A stretch of DNA of 64,000 nt from Liquidambar formosana (taxonomy: Eukaryota > Streptophyta > Magnoliopsida > Saxifragales > Altingiaceae), in NCBI GenBank assembly GCA_039720395.1, contig CM077824.1, forward strand, positions 15,442,046 through 15,506,045. The letters are read 5' to 3'. Positions 10,396 to 21,800 of the stretch are shown in pieces. The position numbers and the translations under genes were made by a program. The notes under the pieces were generated by a model that was given only the letters and a program-made list of their open reading frames with translations, did not search any database and was not told the origin of the DNA. How positions within the stretch are numbered: the stretch's first letter is position 1; every line of letters begins with the position of its first letter.

Positions 10396-12659
10396 ATGGA
10401 TATTTGTGCATGCCCAAATTATTCAGCTTCTCTGCCATCATCATCATCATCATCATCATCTTCTTCTTCTTCTTCTTCTTTTCTCCGATTCGAGGTTTCT
10501 TCCGAAAAGGTGATAAAATTTTGCAGCCTAGGAGTATCTAAAGTTATCAGCAAACTCTCCTATGCATTCTTTGGCTTCATCTTTATAGTGGGTAAGTACT
10601 AATTTCGCTACTAGCTAGCTTGTGTCACCTTTGCGTTTGGTTAGTACCTCTCTCAATCTTGACGTAAGAATATAATTCAAATGGGCTTGCTGAGACTGGT
10701 GTATGTTTGTTGAGCTCCAGCGCTTGTTCATGGGCACCAGCCTAATTAAATCTTTTATTAATTAGCCTAATCCAATCAATATTCATTTTTGTATCATAAT
10801 CCAACACAATTGCTTTTATTTATGTTTTATTAATACGAGTCAATGATTACAAGAGACTCTAAAAGGGCACTATGTACGTTGTGTATGAACTGAACCACAT
10901 TTTTAATTAGATTGTTAAAGCTTTGCTCAACAAGCTTGTTCAAACTTGTTGTTGTTGTTGTTATTTATATATTTATTTTTAATTAAAAGAGTAGAAGCAT
11001 CATAGAAAATCCTAGCATTCCCAATTAGGTTAATTGGCACCCAAAAACTCTAAATCCTGTGCTCACTTCTCGGAATTTATTAAAAGAAAATAAAAAAGAA
11101 TTTAGTAGAGGATAAGGAGAAATAAAGCAAAATTATAAAAAGTCTAGTCTTGATGACTGATAACCTATTATTATTCAGCTTATAACCAAAGCAAAAACTA
11201 CAAAATTAAAGCCTGAACCTATAACAAATATCATGGCAGATAAGCTTCAAAATCTCTAAATTAAGGAGCATTCCACCACCACGTTTAACCTTGAAAACCT
11301 AAGCCCAAGATTAGCAAAAGCATTATCTGCAGTTGCATGCATTACTTTTCTTGAAAATATGACTACATTGAAAGTCCATGTTTTTAAATAAAATTTGCAA
11401 TTATATATACCATCTAACCCCAAAGACCCAAGGGGGCTCAAAATCAGGAGATAACAAACTTTGCACCACTGAAGATGAATCTCATTCTACCCACAATTTT
11501 CTTCAACCCAGAGATCAAGCCTTCTCTATACTAACAACAACAACATAAAGGCTGATTGATTACCCAAGTTGATATAAAAATCACCCTTACAAACTCTGAG
11601 TGATTATGAAAGACCCCACTTGCCACTGCTAGACCAAGGTTGCCTCGGTATCCTCCCCGTTTGAATTTTAGATACAATCTTACAGAAGTATTGTTCCACA
11701 AAATTGCAGATAATTTGGCACCTACTGTCTTTTTAATTGTCATGACATTAAAATCATCAGTGATTAATTCAGTGGTCTTGTTGAATAATGTAGAGCCTTA
11801 AGAATATTTAGCATCTCCAGTACTCGTAGCAGAAATAATTTGGTTTCATTTTTTTTTTTTTTGTGTGTGTATGTATGTTTGTGTGTGTTGGAAATAAGCA
11901 TTTAATACCTTTGTAGTTGGCGCTACATTGGGAGCCATGACGGGAGCTTTGATTGGCCTAAAGACCCAGAGAGGCTTCGTCCGTTGGACCATAGTTGGAG
12001 CCATTAACGGAGCCATTTTCTTCATTGAGGTCATTAAAACTTTGCGTGCTCTTTGGCATTCTGATAATAGCAGAATGGAGTGCTTCATTTCTTTGGTGAG
12101 TTATCAGGAATTCTCATGATATTGTTCATTCGATTGATCATTGGTCTCTTTGCTTATTATTAGAGTTTTGATATGGTTGATCAGATGGGTGCCGTTGAAA
12201 AAGCCTTTGAGGAGGTCCCCAGCAGCGGCTTTGAGACTCACTGCGCGAAGAGGTTATCCAGACGCTCAGTCGACGAGAAGATCCCAAAGATTAGAATCAC
12301 AGGCAAGGACGTTTTGGATGATGCTTCAGGAGACAGAATTTCCTGTTCAATTTGCCTTCAGGTACGATTTCTTCCTTTCATTAATTTTATGCATGCTTAG
12401 TGCATGGCCTCAATTATGCCATCTGACTAACCTTTACTAATTTTGCTAAACATGTCATCTTCAATTCGTCATCTGGTTCTCGTGTATGATTGTTTAGGAG
12501 TTTCAACTTGGGGAAATGGGTCGGAGCTTGCCGCAGTGTCACCACATGTTTCATCTGTGTTGTATCGATAAGTGGCTTCTGGTGCATGGTTCTTGCCCGT
12601 TATGCAGAAGGGATCTTAATTTAACCCACAGTGCAGATAATGGTAACAGAAGCGGATAG
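10396..12659 (+). CDS. NEP1-interacting-protein-like RING-H2 E3 ligase
   Basis: Four exons, 10396-10591, 11917-12095, 12164-12361 and 12498-12659, all with GT/AG borders, join into a 244-residue protein. It resembles NIP1/NIP2-type (ATL-related) ubiquitin ligases, known as membrane proteins that bind plastid RNA polymerase or pathogen elicitors. Residues 15-28 are a pure serine run. Two hydrophobic glycine-rich segments follow (about 54-79 and 85-107, with [12 protein letters not shown] and [14 protein letters not shown]). The [14 protein letters not shown] linker leads to a complete RING-H2 with Cys186, Cys189, Cys205, His207, His210, Cys213, Cys224 and Cys227. The start is the first ATG in frame and matches family N-termini. 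Compared with remembered NIP proteins, about 20-27 residues (usual motif around SGRLVRERIG) between the membrane part and QMGAVE are missing, at the unusually short 68-bp intron 2. The RING is intact, so activity is plausible; no expression evidence exists. Confidence 0.88.
10434..10476 (+). repeat. (TCA)n(TCT)n coding microsatellite
   Basis: TCA triplets followed by TCT triplets within exon 1 of the RING-H2 gene encode 14 consecutive serines. Length changes in multiples of three would alter only the poly-Ser tract. Confidence 0.9.
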
Positions 12660-13424
12660 GCGTAAATGATTTTTGATCTGGTTCAGAGAAAAACCACATT
12701 ATAATTGTTATACACAACCTTCTTGTAGCAGTGATACAATCTTCTATATAAAGTCAATTCCTTTTGTGGTTAGATTGTATTTAAAAGTACAAAAATACCC
12801 TTATGAGTTAATAAAGTTAAGAAATGATTTGGTAATTTTATCAATTTTAAAAAACCCACTACAACTGGTTTCTCTTAATTCTCTCTCACACACATGCGGT
12901 TTAAAAAACTTAAAAATTGACATAATAATTCTACTGATGAAGTGAAAACTTGAAAAAATATGTTACACATATATCACGTGTGCTCGATTACTAATATTAA
13001 TTAAAGGCATTCTTCTCGTTCTTCAACACTAAAACTTTTGGGTTCATTTTGTTTATTAATAATAAAATCCCCAACCCCTTTCCCCCCCCGCCCCCCAAAA
13101 AAAAAAGTTTTTGTTAAAGATTTAAATTCTTCCGCTCTTGTCTGACAGATTATCGGGCTTCCGCTCTTTTACCAACTAACGTGGGTATGATAAGTTAATG
13201 ATTAATTAGATTTCTTTTGCTATGAACTTACGAAAAGAAAGTAAATGCCATATCAACAGGTGCATGAATTAATCCTATAGCAATATTTAGGGCCGATTCT
13301 GAGTTTTTTGAATCGTAAATGAACTCTTAAAGTGGAGCCTTTCATATGCAATTTTTTTTCTTTTTTAATATCAACATAAAGTTTGTTAATTTTGATATTC
13401 CACTGATTTTAAATTCTTAAGATT
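12660..13424. other. Downstream intergenic DNA
   Basis: 3' flank of the RING-H2 gene. It is AT-rich with a poly-C/poly-A junction near 13081-13110. No gene is recognised. Confidence 0.4.
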
Positions 13425-13752
13425 TTAGAAAAATATAAAAGGTTTTTAAGAAAAATGACCACTTTAACTACTAGAAAACATCATTTTAAACAACTTTGCA
13501 TAAGAAAGTTTTTCCATAATCTTTCGTTAAGTAGACCTTTTGGCAAAATATTAAATAAAGACGGTAAATGATAAAAAAATCCACTTGAACGATAGATTTT
13601 GGAAAAACTTTATTCTTCAAAGTTGTTCAAAATGATGTTTTCTAGTAAATTACGTAACAAAGTTTTATAAAAACATTTTATATTTTCGTAAAACCTTGAT
13701 AAATAAAAATGAGTGGGGTGTGCAAATAAAATTAAGGGGTTGCAATAACCGT
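13425..13752. mobile_element. Foldback MITE, copy B
   Basis: Same family as 4083-4492. The left arm carries GAAAACATCATTTTAAACAA and the right arm GTTCAAAATGATGTTTTCTA, with central AGTAGACCTTTTGGCAAAAT. The right end, GGGGTGTGCAAATAAAATTA...TGCAATAACC, mirrors the family left end. Most of the element can fold back on itself. Confidence 0.65.
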
Positions 13753-13948
13753 TCTCTTTGGAAAAAAGAAAAAAAAATTAAGCTTACTACAACTCTACAA
13801 GGGTGGGTTAGTCTCAAAATGGGGTCCTCATTTTTTAGCCAAAATATAGGACCTAGGCAGCTACCTTGCTCGCCTGCCCCAAAACCGGCCTCAATAATAT
13901 CTAATGTGTGTACCTTAGTTAGTAAATACTCGTACTATACCTGCATAA

Positions 13949-14501
13949 TAGGGGTGTTAATGGTTTAGGTTAAAACTGAGAACCAAACCGAACCAAACCG
14001 AGCCGATCGGTTTTGTTTGATTTTTTTGTCATTAGGTTTGGTTTTGGTTATAATTTTAGAAAACCAAACTAAATTGGTTTAGTTTTGGTTTTCATTTTTA
14101 AAAAACCAAACCAAACCAAACCAAAAAATAAAAAAAACCAAAAATATATATATATATATATATATAAAACTTAAAGTTTGTAAATTTCTTATTCTAATAA
14201 GGGCATAATGTTTCCATTTTGATACAATTTTTAATGTTTAATGTTTTTTTTAGTTGCTAATGTAATGCTTTTATTAAAAATGTTTTTATTTGGAGTTTGG
14301 CATGTCATTGTTTTCATTTTCAATTATTTGTTGCTACTTGATAGGTTAAAACCGAAACCGAACCGAACCAAATCGAAATTTTTTGGTTTAGTTTGGTTTG
14401 GTTTTTTTATAATATGGTTTGGTAGGAACAAAACCAAAATATAATGGTTTGGTTTGGAATCTACCCTAAAATCGAACCAAACCGAACCATTAACACCCCT
14501 A
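13949..14501. mobile_element. hAT-type non-autonomous element
   Basis: The inverted ends are TAGGGGTGTTAATGGTTTAG and the complementary AACCATTAACACCCCTA. They are flanked by CTGCATAA (13941-13948) and CCGCATAA (14502-14509), an 8-bp target duplication with one difference. The subterminal parts consist of many AACCAAACC/GGTTTGGTT units. No transposase is encoded. Confidence 0.88.
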
Positions 14502-14509
14502 CCGCATAA

Positions 14510-15472
14510 TACACACACGTACATATTTTTTTTTAAAAACTCCAGTTTTTCGTACAAAATTCAAACATAATTAAAAATACTCGTTTTTTGATAGGTAAAC
14601 GTATAGTTCACAGTATTTGATGTATTTCGTATTATACTTATGTTAAAATATTCCTAATTGTATTGTTGCCAATTTGACTCTTACTATAATCATCGACAAT
14701 ATTATTGGCAATATTTAAAATATCTTGAATCTTCTCTTTATTTTGTTAAATCAAGATCTAATTTATAATTTTTATATTATAATATCCTATCTCTTTATAT
14801 AATTTTTTTGGGTTTGTTAAACATTAGATGATTGTATCTACTCGATCTTTTGCTATATAGACCACGTTTCATATGATTTTAGGACAAAAATTATAAAATA
14901 ACTTTGGGAATGGAAATGTGAAAATATATATAGATCAAGACTCACATATTTATTAATTTTTATTCATCTTCTTAACCAAATTTCTACTTCTTTCTAAACA
15001 AATGTACAAAAAATAAACAAAACAAAATAATAAAATAGATTATTATTTTATATGTCATTATTTTTTGACAATATTTTATGGACATTTAAATAAAACAATA
15101 TAAAAATAGTGATATGCTAAATGAAATAACGTAATATATTCACGTATTTTTTGTCCCGAATTTTTAATTAAAATCCGTATTGTACCCATATATGCTTATA
15201 TCCGTATTATTTCCGTTTCCCTTTTTTTATGCCAAATTTTTCATTGTATTTTTGTCAAGAAAAACCGAATTATACTCCATACATATGTCATCACGTATTC
15301 TCCCGTACCATATTTTACTAACTATAGTGTGTAGCATTACAACAAAAATACGAAACTCGATCACTGCAACATGGGAGTGAGAAAAGTTCACATTTTTAAT
15401 TTAGTTAAGTTAACAATGGTGTATACGGTTCCCAGCAAGCAGAAACTTATCTGATTTGTTGAGAATGGAAAG
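14510..15472. other. AT-rich intergenic DNA
   Basis: Strongly AT-rich with no recognisable gene or element. Confidence 0.4.
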
Positions 15473-15806
15473 TGTTAAGTTTCCAACTTAGAAGCTTAAG
15501 TTTATAAGTAGAAGGCCCCAACAAATATATGAAACCATGTCAAGATTTATAATTAACCAATCTAGTATGTGGTATATTTTCAACATTCCCCCTCACATGC
15601 AGGCCTAATAAGATAGAAACAGGCCTGTTATGTGAACAATAAAGACAGGCTTACAAATGAATAGCCCAAGAACGACTATGCTCTGATACCATAGTAAATT
15701 TTCAACTTAAAAGCCTAAACTTATAAATAGAGGACCCAAACAGATATATGAAGTTATGTAGAAGATTTATAATTAACTAACAGTGGGATGTGGTATATTT
15801 CTAACA
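15473..15806 (-). mobile_element. TRIM (terminal-repeat retrotransposon in miniature)
   Basis: Two direct repeats of about 113 bp (15473-15585 and 15693-15806) enclose an internal region of about 107 bp. On the minus strand the internal region begins next to the right repeat with TGGTATCAGAGCA, the initiator-Met tRNA primer binding site. It ends with a purine tract GTGAGGGGGAA directly before the left repeat, which starts TGTTGAAAATATACC. There is no coding capacity. The flanks GAAAG and TAAAG may be a decayed 5-bp target duplication. Confidence 0.85.
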
Positions 15807-15908
15807 TAAAGAATTATTGAAGTGGACAGTACTAGGTGTCACACTTCAACAGTGAACATGTTGGGCATGGCAAGTCCACTGAAATCCTGACACAAGGATT
15901 GCTACTAT

Positions 15909-16084
15909 GGAGAAAACTTATATGAGACCAGTTGCATAGTACACATGGTGAGACCAACCAATAGAAAGTGAGATAAGTGCCTTTCATCAGTGTACTTTTT
16001 GGCCTTACAAAGGCACTTTCTCCCCTTCCTATTGGTTGGTCTTACCAAGTGTACTATACAGCGGTCTCATGGAAGTTCTTCTCT
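15909..16084. mobile_element. Foldback element with 70-bp arms
   Basis: The left arm, with TATGAGACC, TAGTACACATGGTGAGACC and AACCAATAG, is mirrored by CTATTGGTTGGTCTTACC, AAGTGTACTATACAGC and GGTCTCATGG. A transcript would form a long hairpin. No clear target duplication was identified. Confidence 0.65.
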
Positions 16085-16889
16085 ACTACTACAACTGTGA
16101 TTTTGTGAATAGTACAGTATGGAACAGTATGTAGTGACTATTTATATATGTTTCCATGCTCATGAACCAATTAATCCTAATAAATAACATAGCAAGTGTA
16201 CTTGAGCAGTAATGCATACAGTTTAGATCATAATGTATTTAAGGAAGTATCTAACAGGCATGAATTGATACACTGTTATTCTTTACATATTTTAGGAGAG
16301 GGAGGAGGTTACTTGTTTGTGTCCGCATGGGACATTAGTGTTGTGTCGACAGGCATTGTCCACATGGACAGGAGCGATCTAGGATTTTTTCACATAAGTA
16401 ATTTAGTAATTGCACATGTGCAAGTGTGTATTATGGTGTATTTATGTAAATTCATAGTAAATTTGACCCAAATTTAACTATATTTAATAATATTTTTTTC
16501 AATGGGGCTGGGACACTTCAGTAAATTTAGCCAAAATCCATTTATTATTAAAATTAAAAAAAAAATTATCAAAAATTGAGTGGTTGTCTGTGCGCACACA
16601 CGGGCACCCTTCTGGATCTGACCCTACATTGCATTATTGCTTACGCATTGTGGGAAGGATTTTTTTTTTCTTAAGCTTATTCCCACTAAGATTTAGGCCT
16701 TAAATAATCCCAGGTAGTGCACTGTTCATCGGATCGAAACTCTTGCTCGAAACCTATAGTTGTGATGGTTTGGTGGGGCTAAAATATTGAAATAAATACA
16801 ACTGGATGCTAAAGAGAATCCGGGGCAGCAGCTGTCATCAGCCTACAAGACTGTCCGGCGAGGATAAGCCGTATACGTACAAATCATTT
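16085..16889. other. Intergenic, no gene recognised
   Basis: No domain or element is recognisable. The plus-strand open frame of 93 codons at 16196-16477 has no visible motif. Confidence 0.4.
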
Positions 16890-17480
16890 GTCATGCGAAG
16901 TCTTTGGGAAGAATTTTTTACAAAGCCCCACAAAGCTCCACTACCCCAACCACTTGCATAGTTGACAAGCATGGAATCTTTGAATCTGGCTTGGAAGTTG
17001 AACAATTTGTCAGGAATCACAAAGTCGGTGGTGAAGACTTTCATATCTTAAGGGCGCCTTTAATTGTCCCACGTGAATTGAATTTCATTTTGTTTTTTCA
17101 TTTAAGCTGTGAACAAATTTATCTTCGTGAAAGGGGAGGAGATTCAAAAGAATGGCTAATCATCATCACTAATGATAGCAAAAATTAAAAACCAAGACAT
17201 TTCATAAATTTCTGAGAATTGATCCTGTAAAATTAATTATGGTGATGATTTTATTTAATTTTCATTTTTTTTTAAATGATCCCATTTAAGAATATGGATT
17301 TGTAACTTCAATACAATCAATCCGTTTGAACAATCAAACGACTTATTAGCATATAAAATTTTGAATAGTTTTTTTTCCTACTTAGTAGAAGGCACTAAGG
17401 GACTCCAAAATTGATATTTTGTTGTCAAATGAGATATTCCTTTGAGCATCAAAATTCCAAGTCTTAGATTGTCAATTGTA
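16890..17480 (+). repeat. Repeated intergenic block R, copy 1
   Basis: Shares ordered stretches with blocks at about 47.0-47.95, 48.0-48.4, 49.9-50.3 and 56.05-56.57 kb, for example GACAAGC(A/T)TGGAATC, GAAGACTTTCATATCTT-like text, CCATGTGAATTGAA, TTTCATAAATTT.TGA, GGTGATGATTTTA and CATCAAAATTCCAAGTCT. All copies are on the same strand, upstream of receptor-kinase territory. Confidence 0.6.
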
Positions 17481-18344
17481 AGGGATAAAAAATTTGCACT
17501 ATATTTTTGGTTGAATAACGCTAGATATCTCTCCTTTGATCCTTAAACTGAACTCATACTTGTGCTTTGTGCTTGAAATAGATGAACAATGGGTGAGCGT
17601 GGGGGGAGGGGGAGGCTGAAGTCGCTCTGACGCCTAAGTCAATATCATAAACTAGAAGATTAGCATTGTAGGAGAGAATGGCATACCTTGTTCTCCTACC
17701 TAATGGGTGTTATAGACAAGATGGTATTAATTGCTTGATTGAGATAAGTCTTAAATGATGTTATCTATTGGGTAGAATGTTGCCTTGGCATGATTTTAGC
17801 TAATCATAGGTTTCATCCATTGATGGCATGATGATGTATGCATTTGAAGTAACATCACTATCACATTAGCATGAGATCAACCAATGTATAAGTTGAATTA
17901 TTAGGGTAGTTTGAAATTCTTGTTTGTTATTTTGGAGACCCTTGATTCTTAATTGAATTTGGGGACCTCACTAGAATTGAATACGCTCTCACGCAATAAT
18001 AATTGATATGGGTTATCATTATTCCACGTTTAATTATTTATTTCATGTTTTGTAATTAACTGCATACAAAGTCTCTAAATATATCTAATTGAAATTTGAA
18101 ATGTGCTTGCTTTCAGTTTTCAATACCTCTATTGTATGGGTTGGACTGATCCTTTTGTATTTTATTATTATTATTATTATTTTTATAATTTATAATTTAT
18201 ATTTTTTATTATGACCCATTTGTATTGAAAACAGAAAAACCTGTTAGTCCAATCCATTTGTACTTAATTGGGTTTTATTGGTCCAATCCATTTTTTATTA
18301 TGACCCATTTGTATTGAATACCCGAATTGGGTTTTGTTGGTCGT
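17481..18344. other. Intergenic, no gene recognised
   Basis: AT-rich. It includes two direct copies of TTTTTATTATGACCCATTTG near 18200 and 18295. Confidence 0.35.
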
Positions 18345-18490
18345 GTCTTGAGGTTTTAGTTTTGTTCGGGTGGTGCCTTCGGTGTGTTGGGTTGTGGTTA
18401 TGGGTGTCGGTGGTGGTATGCCTTATTTAAATTGTATCAATTTTAATCGAATAGCAATATAATATTTCCTTTTGCTGATCAAAAAAGAAG
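18345..18490 (+). mobile_element. LINE-like 3' end
   Basis: A GT-rich stretch with repeated GGTTGTGG/GGTGTCGGTGG-like text is followed by AATAGCAATATAATATTTCC and a short A-rich end, resembling a plant LINE 3' untranslated end. No coding part remains, so the call is weak. Confidence 0.35.
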
Positions 18491-18839
18491 AAGAAGCTAT
18501 GATATGCATCTTGATGTTTTTTCCCTTGAAGGTTCACACTTGAATTAGAGCATTGTTACGTTCCTGTAGAGCAGGCCTGTATTGGGAAGGCCAAAATGTG
18601 CTCATTGGTTGACACCAGACACCCACGATTAACTCAAAGTTCAAAAGTCAAAACCACTCCACTAACAAATTACATCACCGAAGTATCTCGAATTCCCTGC
18701 CTTTCTTCTCTTTTTAATGTGTGCTGTGACCACCAACTACGTCATGCCATGTCAACATTTTTTTTTTTTTGGATAAGTATGCCATGTCAACATACAACCA
18801 TCAAATAATGAGATGCTCTCTAACCCACACCTCACCTTC

Positions 18840-18890
18840 TATAAGACTACTCTCATGCCTCCTCCCTCTCTCTCTCTCTCTCTCTCTCTC
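18840..18890 (+). promoter_or_regulatory. TATA-like box and CT-repeat leader of RLK copy 1
   Basis: TATAAG at 18840 and an uninterrupted (CT)n tract ending at 18890 lie just before the start codon at 18895. The intact paralogue at 32213 has the same order (CTATAAATC, then a CT tract, then ATG), so the leader is conserved between the duplicates. Confidence 0.45.
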
Positions 18891-18894
18891 AAAA

Positions 18895-21800
18895 ATGGGA
18901 AAGGAGATACTTTTCCTACCTTATGCTTCAACATTAACACTATTGGTGGTGCATTGTTTGGTGGCTTGCCTAGCTCTAGCTACGCCATTAACCATTTTAG
19001 CTGATGAACTGCTCTTCTTTGCCTTAAAGCCCTTGAACATTCGACCCTGACAACATTTTGGCAACCCCTGGTCAAACAAACACCCCCTACTGCAATTGGA
19101 CTGGTGTTTCTTGCAATACTCCCCACCACAGAGTTGACAGCCTTGAATCTCTCCAGCATGGGTCGAAGGGTACCAGTTGCACCCCAACTTGGCAACCTCC
19201 TTCCTTATATCACTCGATATAAGAATAACAACTTCCACGGCCAACTTCCTTACGAGATTGGCAAACTTCATGAATTGCAGATATTATATGTTGAAGACAA
19301 TCGCGTTTCGGGGTCCATTCCTTCCAGTTTAGCAAATTGTAAGGAGCTTCGAACGTTAGCACTGTTGAACAATGAGCTCACCGGAAGCATTCCGCAAGTC
19401 ATCGGTAACTTATCAAAGCTTGAAGAGCTGTATCTTGGCGGTAACCACTTGACTGGTGCCATTCCAAAGGAGATAAGTCATCTTTTTAACTTGAAGATTT
19501 TATCGTTTCCAATTAACAACCTGACAGGGTCCATCCCATCTGCTATTTTCAACATATCTTCTTTACAAACCGTTAATCTCACGAGCAATAGCCTCTCTGG
19601 GACTCTTCCTATGGATATGTGCTACAGGTCTTCCAAAGCTCGAAGTACTTTACCTTTCTCACAATCAATTGGGTTCTCAAATTCCAACTAGTTTAGACTA
19701 CTGTGGAGTGCTCAGACAAATATCGTTATCGTTCAATGGATTTACAGGAATCATACCCAGAGGAATCGGCAACTTATCTAAGCTTGAGATCTTATATCTT
19801 ACTCAAAATAATTTGACAGGTATCTTTCTAACTTCATTAATTAATTATGTGAGTTTCTAGGAGTTAAGGGATATTACGTTGATACTAGGTTCCCCTGTGG
19901 TCTGATTTTGTCTCATGTACTCATGCCTCCAAGGTGTTTGCTCTTGGTTCTGTGTGAAGTTTGTTGATGTCGGTTGATGTCTCTGCTTGTCTGGTATAAT
20001 TTCATTTTCTTAATTAATAAATTCTTTTGCCTATCAAACAAAAAAAAAAAAACCATTTAGTCTCAGTGATGTAAGTAAACCCATTTAGATGGCTCGTCTC
20101 TTTAACGGTGCTGAAATGATGAAGTGTAACTAGTTGTTACTTCTATGTTAACACAGCATAACAAACATGAGAAACAGTTGTCGTATACATTTACAAAAGA
20201 TTGTTATGTCAAGAACCAATACATAATATTGTTAGTGACAAATTTTTGGACATATTTTGTAGTTAAATTCTCAATGCTCAATGGGTTTTTAATTTCAATT
20301 ATCCATCTTTGTAGGAGAAATACCTCAAGAACTCTTCAACATCTCTTCACTAAGGCGTTTTAGTCTTACAGATAACATCCTCGTTGGAACTCTCCCAACG
20401 CGCATGTGCTATACTCTTCCCACAGTTGAGTTCATTAGTCTTTCAACGAATCAACTAAAAGGCAAAATCCCATCTAGTTTGTCGCATTGTGAAGAGCTCC
20501 AAGTTCTTTCTCTATCAGAAAATCGATTCACCGGAAGTATACCATATGAAATTGGGAATTTATCGAAGCTTGAAGAGATTTATCTTGGTGACAATAGCTT
20601 GACAGGTATCATTCCACCTTCATTCGGTAACTTGTCAATGTTAAAGTTGCTTGACTCACCTTACAACAACATTCAAGGTGAAATTCCACAAGAGTTGGGG
20701 CTTCTTTGGAACCTACAGCATTTAAATCTTGGCATGAACAATCTAACCGGTGTAGTACCAGAAGTAATCTTTAACATCTCAAGCCTACAAGCCTTTGCTC
20801 TCAACAATAATAACCTTTCAGGCCATCTTCCATCAACTATTGGTCTTTCGCTCCCTAATCTTGAAGCTTTGTATCTAGGAGAAAATCAATTTATTGGAAT
20901 CATTCCTACGTCTATTTCCAACATTTCGAAACTCACCTTACTAGACCTGTTACACAACTCCTTCACTGGTTATGTGCCAATGGATCTAGGTAACTTAAGA
21001 CAACTCCAAGTTCTCAGTTTTTCAGGTAATCAATTGACCAATGAACCCATAGACCCTGAGCTTGGCTTTCTTAGTTCTTTGACTAATTGCAAATTTTTAA
21101 GACGATTGTGGATGGCAGATAATCCCCTAAATGGTAGGCTTCCCAAATTCATTTACCAACCTTTCCATTTCTCTTACAAGTTTTGCAGCATATAACTGCC
21201 AAATAAATGGCATTATTCCTAGAGGTATTGGTAACTTGACCAACTTGGTAGAGTCGTTACTTGGAGATAATGATTTAACAGGATTGATTCCGACAACATT
21301 GGGACGGCTACAGAAGCTTCAAGGGTTGAACATTTCTGGTACTAGACTACATGGATCCATTCCAAATGATCTATGCCATTTGTCAAACTTGGGTAGTTGT
21401 TTTTGAGTTCAAGTAAGCTTTCTGGATCCATTCCAAGCTGTTTAGGTAATCTCAGTGCTCTACGACAACTCTTTCTCGATTCCAATGCATTAACTTCTAA
21501 AATACCTTCATCTTTGTGGAGCCTTAGAGATCTCGTGGCTCTTAATTTGTCTTCGAATTTCCTAAGCAGCTATCTACCTATGGAAGTTGGAAACTTGAAG
21601 TCCATTATACAATTGGATTTATCAAAGAACCAATTTTCGGGTTACATTCCAAGCACAATGGGACAACTTCAAAACTTACAAAAACTATCCTTGTCAAGAA
21701 ACAAATTACAAGGCCCTATACCCCAAACATTTGGTGGTGTGATAAGTTTGGAATCTTTGGATCTATCATGCAACAATCTATCTGGTGAAATTCCCAAGTC

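Noticed and set aside
12141..12440. Open frame of 99 codons overlapping exon 3 of the RING-H2 gene
   Set aside because: It is another frame of the same exon plus intron. The true frame is fixed by the RING-H2 cysteines and histidines and by the splice borders.
15680..15692. tRNA-like sequence CTCTGATACCA
   Set aside because: It is the reverse complement of a primer binding site inside the TRIM, not a tRNA gene; no cloverleaf surrounds it.
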